Source: Cristatella mucedo
Taxonomy: Eukaryota; Bryozoa; Phylactolaemata; Cristatellidae
Direction of reading: 5' to 3'
DNA: 64,000 bases
Assembly (NCBI GenBank): GCA_009760855.2
Contig: WPIO01000031.1
Location: 1,511,001-1,575,000, forward strand
In this document: positions 23,441 through 34,612 of the stretch, in pieces
Position numbering within the stretch: position 1 is the stretch's first letter
How the letters are laid out: every line of letters starts with the position of its first letter
The notes under the pieces: generated by a model
What the model saw: only the letters and a program-made list of their open reading frames with translations
The model's database searches: none
What the model was told of the DNA's origin: nothing
Program-made: the position numbers and the translations under genes

Positions 23441-24150
23441 CTTACTGAGACAAGACCTAAATCAAAGTATTGCAGCGCCAGTATTGCCCAGGCGAGATGA
23501 GAGGTGCTCGAGAAAGACTTGTTGACCAATAGTATCAAACGCTGCCAGAAGATCTAGAGCAGCAAGCAGAAAAACTACCTACGATTGCATTTCTAAAGAG
23601 GTTGTTTTACGCTAGCAGCAGATCTGACTCTGTGGAGTGATTAGTTCTGACCGAAATTTTCTTATTAGGGGGAGATTCTTCGGCAAGTGTTAAGCTGGTC
23701 TGCCACTACTTGGTTCATTGCCTTTGATTGCAACCGCAGTAGGTAGACTTCGCAGTAATTGCTGATGATTTCCCTACCTTGTTATCCTTCTTCGAGAGTG
23801 GCCTAGTGGTGTAGTGCCAAGACCTAAGGTTAGAGAGTGGCCTAGTGGTGTAGTGCCAAGACCTAAGGTTAAGGACATATGTTATTTATGCTGAGTAGCA
23901 GTAAGCTATGCATCTCTGAAGATCGGTGGGAATATGGTCAAAAGGCTGGTAGTCTTCTTAGAGTGTAAGATTAATGTCGAGACGAAGTCATTAGTGGCAG
24001 GCTTGATGGTGAACATTTAGGTAATGCAGTGAGTTGAGGGAGAGCAGTAGTCCAGTAGGGATATTACAGAGAGACAGCAGTCAAGTGGGAAGGTTACCTT
24101 GGGGTTGGATTATCTGATCTTATCTATCTTGCTGACTAAGAATGTTCAGT
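23441..24150 (-). mobile_element. Old LINE A copy, 5' continuation
   Basis: Parallel to 11340-11800 and 13126-13160 of the main copy. It carries a tandem duplication of about 40 bp (GAGAGTGGCCTAGTGGTG twice) at 23795-23875, absent from the other copies. Confidence 0.7.
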
Positions 24151-24477
24151 GTAAAGATCCACCTCACGCAATAAGCAGTAGCGACTCTACTCTCGCGGTA
24201 TGATAGCGTCGCAGTGGCAGGCGTGACACGTTGAGCCACTCTACATCACCGACCAAGATCAAGGATCGAGACCAGCCATTTCGAAATACGGCTTCAACAT
24301 TATCGAATAGTTTCGTCGTTGTTACTTGCTTCCGGGTCGGTTCCTTCCACCGCCAGACGTGCCATACCCCAGGTTAGGAATTTGGAGAAGCTGCACCTCG
24401 CTGTTCATCTATCCTGGTTTTCAGACGGATGAGCCGCTTGAGTATTCCCTTATAACAGTGAATGTTTAGTACTTCCT
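24151..24477. other. No recognisable feature
   Basis: No repeat family or motif seen. Confidence 0.3.
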
Positions 24478-24865
24478 ATGCTTTCCTTTCCATTCCTCGT
24501 GCAGCTGGGACCTTTTCACAATTGGCAGGTAGGTAAATGGAAGAAGTTCGGCGGCACATATTGCAAACTTCTCGTCCATCAAAGAGGCCACTGGTTTCTT
24601 CGCAACAAGGTGATGAAGGAAGCCATTGACCACATAAACAAGAAGGCGCACATCATTAAAGGAAAGCGTCGGTGTTGAGGAAGAGATGGCCAAGGTTATC
24701 GACGGAAATCGCACTCAGCTGCAAGGCTTAGTCCATGCAATACGATTCCTATTGAATCAGGGCCTCTCGTATAGGGGTCACGACAAGCCGGTCGATTCGC
24801 TGCGATTCATAAGGCAACTTCCCCTTACAGTCGTGCGCAAGCGGGACGTCTAGTTTGATGCCATC
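24478..24865 (+). pseudogene. hAT-like (DUF4371/ZMYM-type) transposase remnant
   Basis: After a frame break near 24678, one frame reads HAIRFLLNQGLSYRGHD, then DSLRFIRQLP and a stop. FLarQGL-RGHD is the hallmark of the DUF4371 region of hAT-related transposases and ZMYM proteins. The preceding frame, with FHNWQVGKWKKF and EAIDHINKKA, could be the upstream TTF-like region but is less clear. No terminal inverted repeats were found. Confidence 0.5.
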
Positions 24866-24931
24866 AGGCTTATAAAGGCCTCCGTCCGGCTGCCGCGGAA
24901 TTTTGAACGATATCTTCCACGTGAAAAAATA

Positions 24932-25099
24932 TTAGCTGATTCAACAGCCTCTTTTGTATAGCGACAGAAGAGCCTTTGCGGCTATCACTACCACTTGCAG
25001 CGGCGATAAGGGATCGCCCACCACAGGATTCGAACCCACGACCTCGGGGCCGAGGTCGTGAAAAGTAGCCACCTTACTTTGTGAGCCATCACGGCTCGC
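24932..25099 (-). mobile_element. SINE2
   Basis: On the plus strand: AACAGCCTCTTTTGTATAGC, GATTCGAACCCACGACCTCG, GGCCGAGGTCGTG and GAGCCATCACGGCTC, the exact reverse order of a full copy. Confidence 0.8.
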
Positions 25100-26560
25100 C
25101 ACATGCACGCTCATCTCGTTCGTATGCGGCTCCCTGACGAGCAAGGCGATACTTAATAATGCATTGTTGATATGTTGATGGCAATACGTGCGATGCAAGC
25201 AAGATGGAGCAGGTGGCTCATGTGGACTACTTTTTCACGTGCCTCTTTGCCCACAAGCCACGTTTGCCCTTATTTTATATCTCACAAGCACTTTCTACCG
25301 ATTAGGGACGAGCCATTGCAGACATTGCAAAAGCACGATCAACTAGGATATCGTCAATGGCTTGCATGCTTCAGGCGTTAAGGCGCTGACGGAGGCGTGA
25401 CCGGCTGGCTACAATGATTTTTGACACGAATGTAGAAGTTCTGTGTCATCATGTGTTGCATGCTGCTTCAGCTTCTGTAGTTAGGCAGCTTCCGGCCACT
25501 AACGTATGCCCCACCTGCAGCAGATGGTCGGGCAGTTGACTCGGCACAGCGTCTGGCCTTTGATGTAGGGGATGTGACCGGCCGCAGCGGCACAGCATTA
25601 CCCCGTATGCGGTGAGTCAGCCAGCTCGCATATATGTAAGCGTGAGAGAATATTCTGGGAGCTGCCTGCTGGGGCCGTGGCTGCGGGAGCTCGGCTTCGG
25701 CTGCTCGTACGGTGCTCTCAACATCAAAACTTACAAGTAAGTCGTACTCGCGCTCAAGCCATCACGGTGTAGGCGGAGCATACGCATTGGCCGTCCAAGG
25801 TGCCCTGTTCTGCCAAAGTACACCGAAAGTGAGCAGGGCTAAGAGTGGTGCCAAGAGAGACTTTTTTTTTTCTTAACTCGGTGGATGTGGGTTGAAGTGA
25901 TCTCAGCTGGGAGGGGGCACAGTGAAGCGCATTCGTCGACAGGCATCGATAATCAGAGGAGCCGACCTGCTCTCCTCGTGCCCCGCTCGTGTTCCGAAAA
26001 GATACGCTCCGGTAGATTGGGCTTCAGACGGCTGATGTGCGAGCAGTCGCAATTAAGCGTCGCCACCGCCTCGCTCGCACCCAAATACCAAAGCTGGAGC
26101 TCTTGCAGCCTGCGGGTCTTCTTGCGTGCCCTCGGGTCTTCTGCGGCACAATGCACTAGCCGTTCAATTCCTACGCTTTGGAATTCGTCCGAAATTCGTC
26201 CGCACTTGTGCCTTCGTGATACTCCGGAAATTTTCGGCAGCGGGAGCCACAGGAATACAACACGTGAGATTGACGCACCTGACATGATCGCCGACTGCAT
26301 CACAGCTGGTTTGCCTCACCGCAATAAGCAAACGAATGGAAAAGAGCACTTCTTCCCTGCCGGCTCATTCTAAGCGTCAATTGACACAATACAGTGAGAA
26401 TTTGACTTCAGGTTTGTTAAGGAGTTGGTGGAGTTGCTCAGCTTGGCTGATTGGATCTATTCTAAGCAACAATTCTCAGCATTTAATTTTGACCATCTTG
26501 TAGAGCTTGCAACTGGTCTGTATAACAGAGAACGTCCAAGATGTCAAGCCGATCCAATGT
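25100..26560. other. No recognisable gene
   Basis: Overlapping frames on both strands at 25885-26373 are the longest, but carry no motif I know and no splice context. Likely decayed mobile DNA or intergenic sequence. Confidence 0.3.
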
Positions 26561-26765
26561 GACTGCAGTTTCACAATTTTCATAGGGAAATAAATTCTGA
26601 CTCGTCACTGAAGAGCACCGGGACGCTACCAGATCTTGCAGTCCGGCGGAGTCTGATCGAGCCGAATCCGACAAGGACCTGCTGTACAAGCCGGTGCGAC
26701 TTATTCTGACACTCCCAATGTGAAACGCTTCGGCCAAGCGTTTTTTTTTAGCGTATAACACCTTA
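26561..26765 (-). pseudogene. Tc1/mariner-like transposase fragment
   Basis: The minus strand at 26618-26582 reads VLFSDESEFISL, the second catalytic aspartate block of Tc1-like DDE transposases. Flanking frames are broken by stops and shifts, and termini are not identified. Confidence 0.45.
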
Positions 26766-27435
26766 ACAACAAAAGCCTTTGACCAACAATGGGTGAGGAC
26801 TACCTCAACGAAGTCATGCTATTGCATTTTGAAAAAGAAATTGCCGCAATTGTGATGAATGATTAAATCTTCCAATTCTTTCAATCCACGGACAGTCGCT
26901 TATTGGGTGTTGCATAAAAGACGCGATTTTTATTTAATTATTTTGCTGAATTTATCATTGACGGTACAGCTTTTCCTTACCTGAAAATCTTTGCTCGGTA
27001 ACTATCTTTGAGCGAAACATTATAGGTATGTACAAGTTCTCTTTTGCGTTTACTGCATAAGTAGATTTGGTTGTTTTCAGTTTATGCTTGGGGCTGTATT
27101 CTCGTTTTGGGTACTTTTGATTCTCAGAACGGCGGAATGTACTGAACTGAAAATTCTTGTTTTCCTCAAAATTCGACCACATAAACCCATCTTTATCAGC
27201 TGGAAGTTACAGTTATGGTTCGATCTTTGATTATTTTTCGGAATGTTTCACCTGAGCACTGAATGGATTACACTAGATTTAAGAGATTTTGAACTTAACG
27301 TAATCATACAGACAGTCAATGGATGTACTTGCAGTTCTCTGGATCGTTGGCGTACCAAGGACGGCATAAGCCTCTTCCACATAGCTAATGTAGCTTCATA
27401 CTCTGGGTATAATGACATAACTATCACACAATCTG
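26766..27435. other. No recognisable feature
   Basis: AT-rich sequence without a gene or repeat that I can name. Confidence 0.3.
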
Positions 27436-28300
27436 AGTTCCTGTTCCAAAGTGATCTTTCACTTTCACTCCTCTACCATACCATAAGCTCTCGGCTCACG
27501 TAACTACTTCGCTCGGACAGTACCGTCGAGGTTCGCCACTCCCTCTTCGTGGTCAATCCTGCCCACACATCCGCTGCAGAGCTGCCTTGAACTACTTATT
27601 GCTGCTGCTGCTGCTGCTGTGAGAACCTTCGGTGGCGAGCCGACCATGCTGTGGTCCACCATGCTGTAGTCTGCTGAAACCTCTGACCTCTGGCCGCTCC
27701 GCCGCTTCTCCCTCCCAAGCGCTGTTTGACAGGCCGTTAGGAAACGGTTTGCAAGCGATGGCGTCAGCGCCGAAAGGGTCAGTGATGGTGTCAGCACAGC
27801 TCCAACGTAAGAAGATTTTGTACCGACTGTTGGGATTTCATTACTGGCTAGACACCGCCAGCCGCTCCACAGTCAAGTCTGCCAACTTCCCGCTGCATAA
27901 CTTTGCGAAAATTTGGGCCTGCTTAGGCAGGGCTGCCACATCCAAGGTGGTCCATGCATTTGTGACATTCCCTCCTGATTTCTGCAGCTCACAATCGCAG
28001 GTCTTCCGTTCTGTGCAATAAGGCGCTTGCAGTAGGTGAAAAACTCTGCAGCAAGGGTTGCTTTTCGTGAGCGTCATAGCTACCACATCACACCACTTCT
28101 CGCTGACCTGCACTTGCTTCCCATCGCAACCTATCGAATTCAAGGTTATGTCACTCACTTTTAGGTCTTTTCGTACTCAGGCACCAGCCTACGCATACGA
28201 ACTATTCCAATACCATACTAAGCTTCTTACCACCCGCTTTACTGACTCAAATTGTTTCGCTATAACTCGGATGAAAGCTCAAAGCCATGGGAAACCTTCA
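27436..28300 (+). mobile_element. Old LINE A copy interrupted by repeat R
   Basis: LINE A begins with TTCCAAAGTGATCTTTCACT at 27440, is lost where R begins near 27480, and resumes at about 27856 (CCACAGTCAAGTCTGCCAAC) through LADLHLLPI-like sequence. Homology breaks again at about 28300 and continues at 28558. Confidence 0.7.
27480..27855. repeat. Repeat R, copy 1
   Basis: Shares many blocks with 29525-29728 plus 30265-30360: CCCTCTTCGTGGTCAATCC, GAGAACCTTCGG, GTGTCAGCACAGCTCC. It contains a (CTG)n run at about 27603-27620. I cannot assign a family. Confidence 0.7.
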
Positions 28301-28557
28301 TTGTGCTACTGTGACTCCGGCGGCGGCAGATGTAGCGGTGTCTCACTGCTGCACCGGCACGGACATGAGTGGTAAAAGAGGCTATCCTAATTCCTGTCAA
28401 AGCGTACATATACGAAAGCTCTTGAATCGCAGCAGTTGCGTCGGGAAATATACCGTACATTAGTGGCCGAACGCTGGGCTATGTCAATTGCTTAACCACT
28501 GGTCGCAGGTGAGGCGTTCTCGCTAATTACATCAGCAGCAGGCACACACAACACCAC

Positions 28558-28830
28558 GCCCGTAGTTCATATGCTCCGAAAGCATGTAACTCACTCCTGA
28601 TAAATCTCAAAACATCCCTTGACATGACGGCATTTAAAAAGAAGCTAAAAACGCACCTGTTGCTCGCAGTATTTGCTAGGCCCTTCGATTTGTCTATTGT
28701 GGGCTTATGCGTGCTCATACTTTTGCATGTTACCGCTAACCAAACTGACACTCTTCCTTTCCAGCATGTATTAAGTGCCTAGAAAGAGATTCAGTTCGCT
28801 TGGGTCGCAACACAAATGTACTATTATTAC
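28558..28830 (+). mobile_element. LINE A 3' part, after a second interruption
   Basis: CGTAGTTCATATGCTCCGAA through AAGCTAAAAACGCACCTGTT, then CCTAGAAAGAGATTCAG and ACTATTATTACTG. The 28300-28557 filler is of unknown origin. Confidence 0.7.
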
Positions 28831-29237
28831 TGTTAATATTTTTTCCTGGTTGCCATTGCAGCGCTGCGGCTCCCTTGACCCCCCCAGCCCACTAGTGGAC
28901 CGTACGCAAGGAGTGTACTGAACCGCTTGGCGTTTATCCACTTATGATTGGCTCACTCCGTTCGAGTTAAGAATTCCGCCGCCCATGCCCCGCTAAATTG
29001 TTCCTGGGTATTCTTACGCCTTTTGAGCTTCAGCTCAAATACTGCAGTTATCAAACTTAGTCTCCCTTCTATATCTTCTCCGACGCTCTGTTTTGGGGTA
29101 GTTGGGTCAATCACTTTTTTATTATTGGCGGATTGGCAACCGCGAGCATTCTTTAGCTACGAATACCGCAAACGTAAAGCTGAGTTGGGGAGACCGGAAG
29201 AGCAGTGGCCAGGGGCGCCGGAAGACACCGCGTAAGC
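28831..29237. other. Region upstream of DCTD
   Basis: Mixed composition with no TATA box. It should contain the DCTD promoter and 5' UTR. Confidence 0.35.
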
Positions 29238-32200
29238 ATGGCGGAAAGCGGGAATTCAGATTGTGGAAGCGTCAGGTACGCTGACTCGCGGGTTATATGC
29301 CAACTCTCAGCCCGTTTCTGCTACGCGTTCTGGAGTAACTTTACTCGAGCTCGTATTGATCCTATTGGATTCCAGTCCTCGCTCCTGTAATTCAGCCGGT
29401 GGAGGGACGCTGGATTTCGAATGTCGGTACTAAATGCCAAGTGCTTGAATAGCCACTGCGAAATACATTCTCCGTAGTTGTCTTAGCTCTTAGCCGCTTC
29501 CAGCTATGACCCTCTGCGATACCTTAGCCTCTTGGCTCATGTGACTTCGCTGGGACAGTACTGCCTGGGTTCGCCACGCCCTCTTCGTGGTCAATCCGGC
29601 CGACGCATCGGCTGCAGAGCTGCCTCGGACGGCCTTTGTGCTGCTACGGCTGCTGCGAGAACCTTCGGCGGCGAGCCGAGCTTGCTGTAGTCGGCTGACG
29701 CCACGTCAAGTCGCTTCTCCGTCCCAAGTTACCAGTCAAGCAACGGATCGACTTCAAGGTTATGTCGCTCATTTTTAGGTCCCTTCATTCTTTGGCTCCA
29801 GCCTACCTATCAGATCTACTCCCCCGCCAGGCCAAGCATCGTACCACCCGCTTTTCGGAAACTAACTGTTTACCTATACCTCGTACAAACCTCAAATCCT
29901 TAGGAGACCGTGCCTTCAGTTCATATGCTCCCAAAGCCTGGAACTCACTCCCGACTTCCGTCACTACCTGCCTCCTGACTTGACCACATTTAAAAAGAAA
30001 TTAAAAACGCACCTATTTAGCATTTATTGGGTCCCTATGGTTCGTCCTTTATGTGCTTATGCGTTCTGACACTGCATGCTGCCACTAACCACACTTGCAT
30101 TCTGACCCTGTGCATGTCACCCCTAGCCATGTTATTCTTGTTGTTTATCGAGCATGATACCACTAACCATTAGATCGTGTTTCCTTTGCAGCAGATGTAA
30201 AGCCCCCAGAAAGAGATTAAGTTCTCTGAGGGCGCTTTATCAAGCGTATTATTATTTTATTATTAAGCTCTGTTTGAGAGGCCGTGGGAGTGAGCCGCCT
30301 GTCAGGGATAGCGTGTCAGCACAGCTCCGACGTAAGAGGATCTTGTGCAGATTGTCGGGATTTTTATTGAATCTTTAGTCTTCGATAGTTTAGGCTGGGA
30401 ATACGTTCAAGCTCAGAATTTACAGCCGTTCAGGCATAGCGTAGGTCCTGGAGCACCTAGGGCAGCTCGTACCGGTTTTGCTGAGTTCGGCCGTTGCTGC
30501 TCATCGCCCTACGATACTGTGTCTAGTCCTTTTCAGAGCACGTCGCAAGTCCAAGAGTTTCCGAACGTGTGCTCAAGTTAGCTGCTCGCCTGCGTTGCAG
30601 CTGTCGACGCTCGGCCCCTTTTGAAACGCTAGCTATCTTAGCGTCATCAGCGAACTACCAAGAGTGGCAGCTTCGTTGTTAACTCGTGCGATAGTCGCTC
30701 GACTGTTTGCCTCCTGCCTCAGAGAGCACACGGCAGATGTGCATGCTACGTGCGGCTAGCCGGCTGGCAGCTCTTTTCACCTTGTCTCTAGAGATCGGTT
30801 GGTGCCTGAGATCGGTTCTGGTTAGCCACTTTGTCGAACTGTCTTGTTATTCCCGCTGCTGCCTCAACCAATTCCTTTGCAGGTCACTCGTATGGGCAAG
30901 CTAGAAGCAACTTGATAGCTACCATTTCCTTCCAGTGGGGCTGCTGTGGCTGTTACTGGCCCAGCAATTCATACGGCTCATTTGTGGCTTCGGTAGCGGA
31001 CGTCTGGACTGGCTTGCCGGTCTTGCAGTCATTCTGGCAGTCATGCTGGCACAGCTGTAGCGATGAGAGCACAGCTGTAGCGATGAGAGAGAATACTGTA
31101 ACTAGCTGTCGGGTGCCTGCGAAGCTGCTTGCTCAGTTCGCGATCGTAAGTGCATAGCAGTCCTTGCTGCCTCGGCTGCTGAAATGTCCGAATCAATTGC
31201 CGGAAGATACCGCTAGGACTCGCGGCAACCGGGTGCATCTTGACTAGACCCTGCACGGTTGCACTCCACGGTACACGACCAACGGAAGGTCCATTTCACT
31301 CGGGTGACATGTTGATCAGTTGGTTGCAGAGTCATTCATTGGGTGATATTGGCTGCCCCTGATCTCAATTTCTTCCCACTCGTTTCCAGGGCGTGCAAGA
31401 GAACCGACTATCTGGAATGGGACGACTACTTCATGGCGGTTGCATTTCTGTCGGCGCAGCGCAGCAAGGATCCGAGCTCGCAGGTATGATCCTAGCACGC
31501 TCGAGCAGGCCCCCCTTAGCTGACGGACAGGTCGCCTCGTGATGACCTCCTCGGGAGTAGGAAGTTTTGTTTTGTTGCTTCTTAGGTGGTCATCTGAACT
31601 AGCTAAAAAAAAAGAGGCAAGATATCGTATCAGTTTGATAGAAACGAGTCAGGCCCAATTTGTTGGTTGAGGTGGCATGTGGGCTGAGTCACTCTTTCGA
31701 GCTGCACACTGGCTGCATAGAGTGACTAGGAGATGTGATGGACCGAATAATTATTACTGACCTTGTTTGTACCTTCAACCGTACTCATGCGACACTGCTA
31801 ATGTCTGAGCGATTCGGCAGCTAGTCTTGTAATGTTTTAACCTGTCGAATCAAGAAAGTTGGAAGTGCATTGGCTCGTCTCATAAGATGGGCAAACCCTA
31901 GATGTTTCCCTGGAGTCGCCGACTGACATCCGTGTTCTTGTTGTGTAATGGTCTAACTGCCAAATTTTGATTCATGCATCGTAATACTGGGCTTTTGTAT
32001 CAGGGCTGGGTATGCCCCTCACCCCTTCCCCTGGGGTAGTGGTCGGAGGGCTTAAGCACAGGTCGGCTGATCAAAGAGCCCCATTTATGTAGTGGCATTG
32101 GAGCCTTTGCTCCTGTCCGCTCGCTTGCAGCAAACAATGATAATAATAATTATAATTCACTTAATAAAGCGCCCTCAGAGAACTCAATCTCTCTCTAGGC

Positions 32201-34543
32201 GCTTTACATTTGCTGCAAAGGGAAATCCAATTGAATGGTGAGTAATATCATGCTTGATAAACAAACAACATGAATAACATGGTTAGGGGTGACATGCTCA
32301 GGGTCAGCATGCAAATGTGGTTAGTGGCAGCATGCACAGTGTCAGCACGCATAAGCACGTGAAGGACGAATCACAGGGACCCACTAAATGCTGTCCTAAA
32401 TAGGTGTCTTTTAAGTTCTTTTTAAATGTGGTCAAGTCAGGGGATGTTCTGACGCATGTCGGGAGGGAGTTCCAGGCTTTGGGAGCATACGAACTAAATG
32501 CACGGTCTCCAAAGGATTTGGGGTTTGTACGAGGTATTTGTAGGCTGTTGGATTCCGAAAAGCGGGTGGTATGATGCTTGGCCTGATGGGGTAGTATATC
32601 TGAGAGATAGGCTGGAGCCATAGAATGAAGGGACCTAAAAGTGAGCGACAAAACTTTGAAGTCAATCCTTTGCTTGACTGGTAGCCAGTGCAGGTCGGCG
32701 AGAAGTGGTGTAATGTGGCAACTGCGCCGCTCACGAAAGACATGCCTAGCTGCAGAGTTTTGCACCAGCTGCAATCGCCTGATCGCACATGCTGGTAGGT
32801 CAGTAAGCAGTGAGTTGCAGAAGTCGAGATGGGATGTCACGAATGCATGGACCAACTTGGACGTGGTATCCTTATCTAAACAAGCCCGAATTTTAGCAAT
32901 GTTATGTAGCTGAAAATAGGCAGATTTGACTGTGGAGCTGATATGGTCGTCTAACGAGAGGTCGCTTTGGAATGACACCTAGATTTCGAGCTGATTCAAC
33001 AGGAGATATGCTGGCAGAGCCAATTTTGAGAGTCAGCCTTTCCAATTTCCGAATCACACTGGGTTTGCCCATAACTAGTAAGTTAGTTTTATAAAATTTG
33101 CTGCCATCCATGTGCGGATGTCATCAATACATGCAGCAAGTAAGTTAAGAGAATTTGAGGTGCTCGAAGGCTGGGAGGGATCAAAGCAAAGGTACAACTG
33201 AGTGTCATCCACATAGAAGTGAAAGCCTAGATTGTGCTTGGCATTAAGTGCATCTTCCTAGCTACCTCGGCATCTGCAGTGTCGATTTAATTGATGGAAG
33301 ATACGTATTCGTACAACTCCTTTGTAGAGATTGTTAATCGAGTTTTATGTAGGATTATTTTCCATTTATTTAGCCCTCAGTTAATGCCGAGAAATCAAGA
33401 AGGATATGTCTTTGTTGCCTCGAAGCATTGCCAAACTAAATGGCTTTCTGCACTGCACTGCTTCCACTTCACAGTATCTTGAAGTCAATGCAATGAACTG
33501 CTTCATAAAGCCAATAACTAGAAGATAGAATAAGAAAATTTGTTTCCCGAAGGTTTTATGTGCAGCATTTCATAATCCACATGCTGCATGGTGTGTGCAG
33601 CAAAACGATGTGTTAGCTAGTAAATGTTTAGAGCACCATCATGTGGATGAAGTGGTTGCAAGGAATAAGGTGATAAATAGTTCGAGCGATGATTCTTACT
33701 ATTTGCTAACTAGTTGTCGAATGCACTCATTTCTAAGTTGCAGCAGCTATTCATTAAGTACTAAGTACCCAAATGAGTCGATATAGCATTTATTTCCAAA
33801 TCCTGAAGCATTTTACCCAGAAATACCCTGCATTAAGTTAGAGTGGCGTTTTTTCGTAGTGAAGGAAAAACTCTCACTGGTTTGCAGTTAACCTTTAGTA
33901 AATTGAAAAGAGCAAGCTACTTTATTCATTTCATAATATCGCTTACTTATGTGTTCTTTTATATACTTTCTGACAGCATTTTCTGTTTCAGCCCTGTGGT
34001 GCGTTATAAGTCGGATGATTAGCATCATTGCTAAACCTGAAAATATTGAGAAACTGTGATTGGGTTGTGGTGTGGTTGGGATTGGTATCTTGGAACAAGA
34101 ACTGGTAGTTTAGAAACTTGTTTGGTGGGCATTTTACTGGGTGGCTAGTCCGAATAAGCACATCTTGTAAGAGGCTATATGATCTATCACTCCTGTCTTT
34201 CTCTTGCGATAGGATTCTCTACTGGTCATTCCTGCCGACCCAATGGTTTGCATGGTTATTGGAAATCTTGTCATGCCTGAAAGGCAAATTAGCTGAAGCA
34301 TGTGTGTGCGTGTGTCGTGCCCACGCCCGTGCCTGTGCACGTGTGTTTGTGTGTGTACATAAAAAATAGCTGGTTTAATAGCCTCTTTTGTATAGCGACA
34401 GAAGAGCTTTTACGGCTATCACCACCACTTGCAGTGGTAATAAAGGATTGCCCACCGTAGGATTCGAACTCGCGACCTCAGGACCGAGGTCGTGAAATCA
34501 ACCGTCTTACCTAGTGTGCCATCACGGCCCATGTTTATTTGTG

Positions 34544-34612
<69 letters not shown>

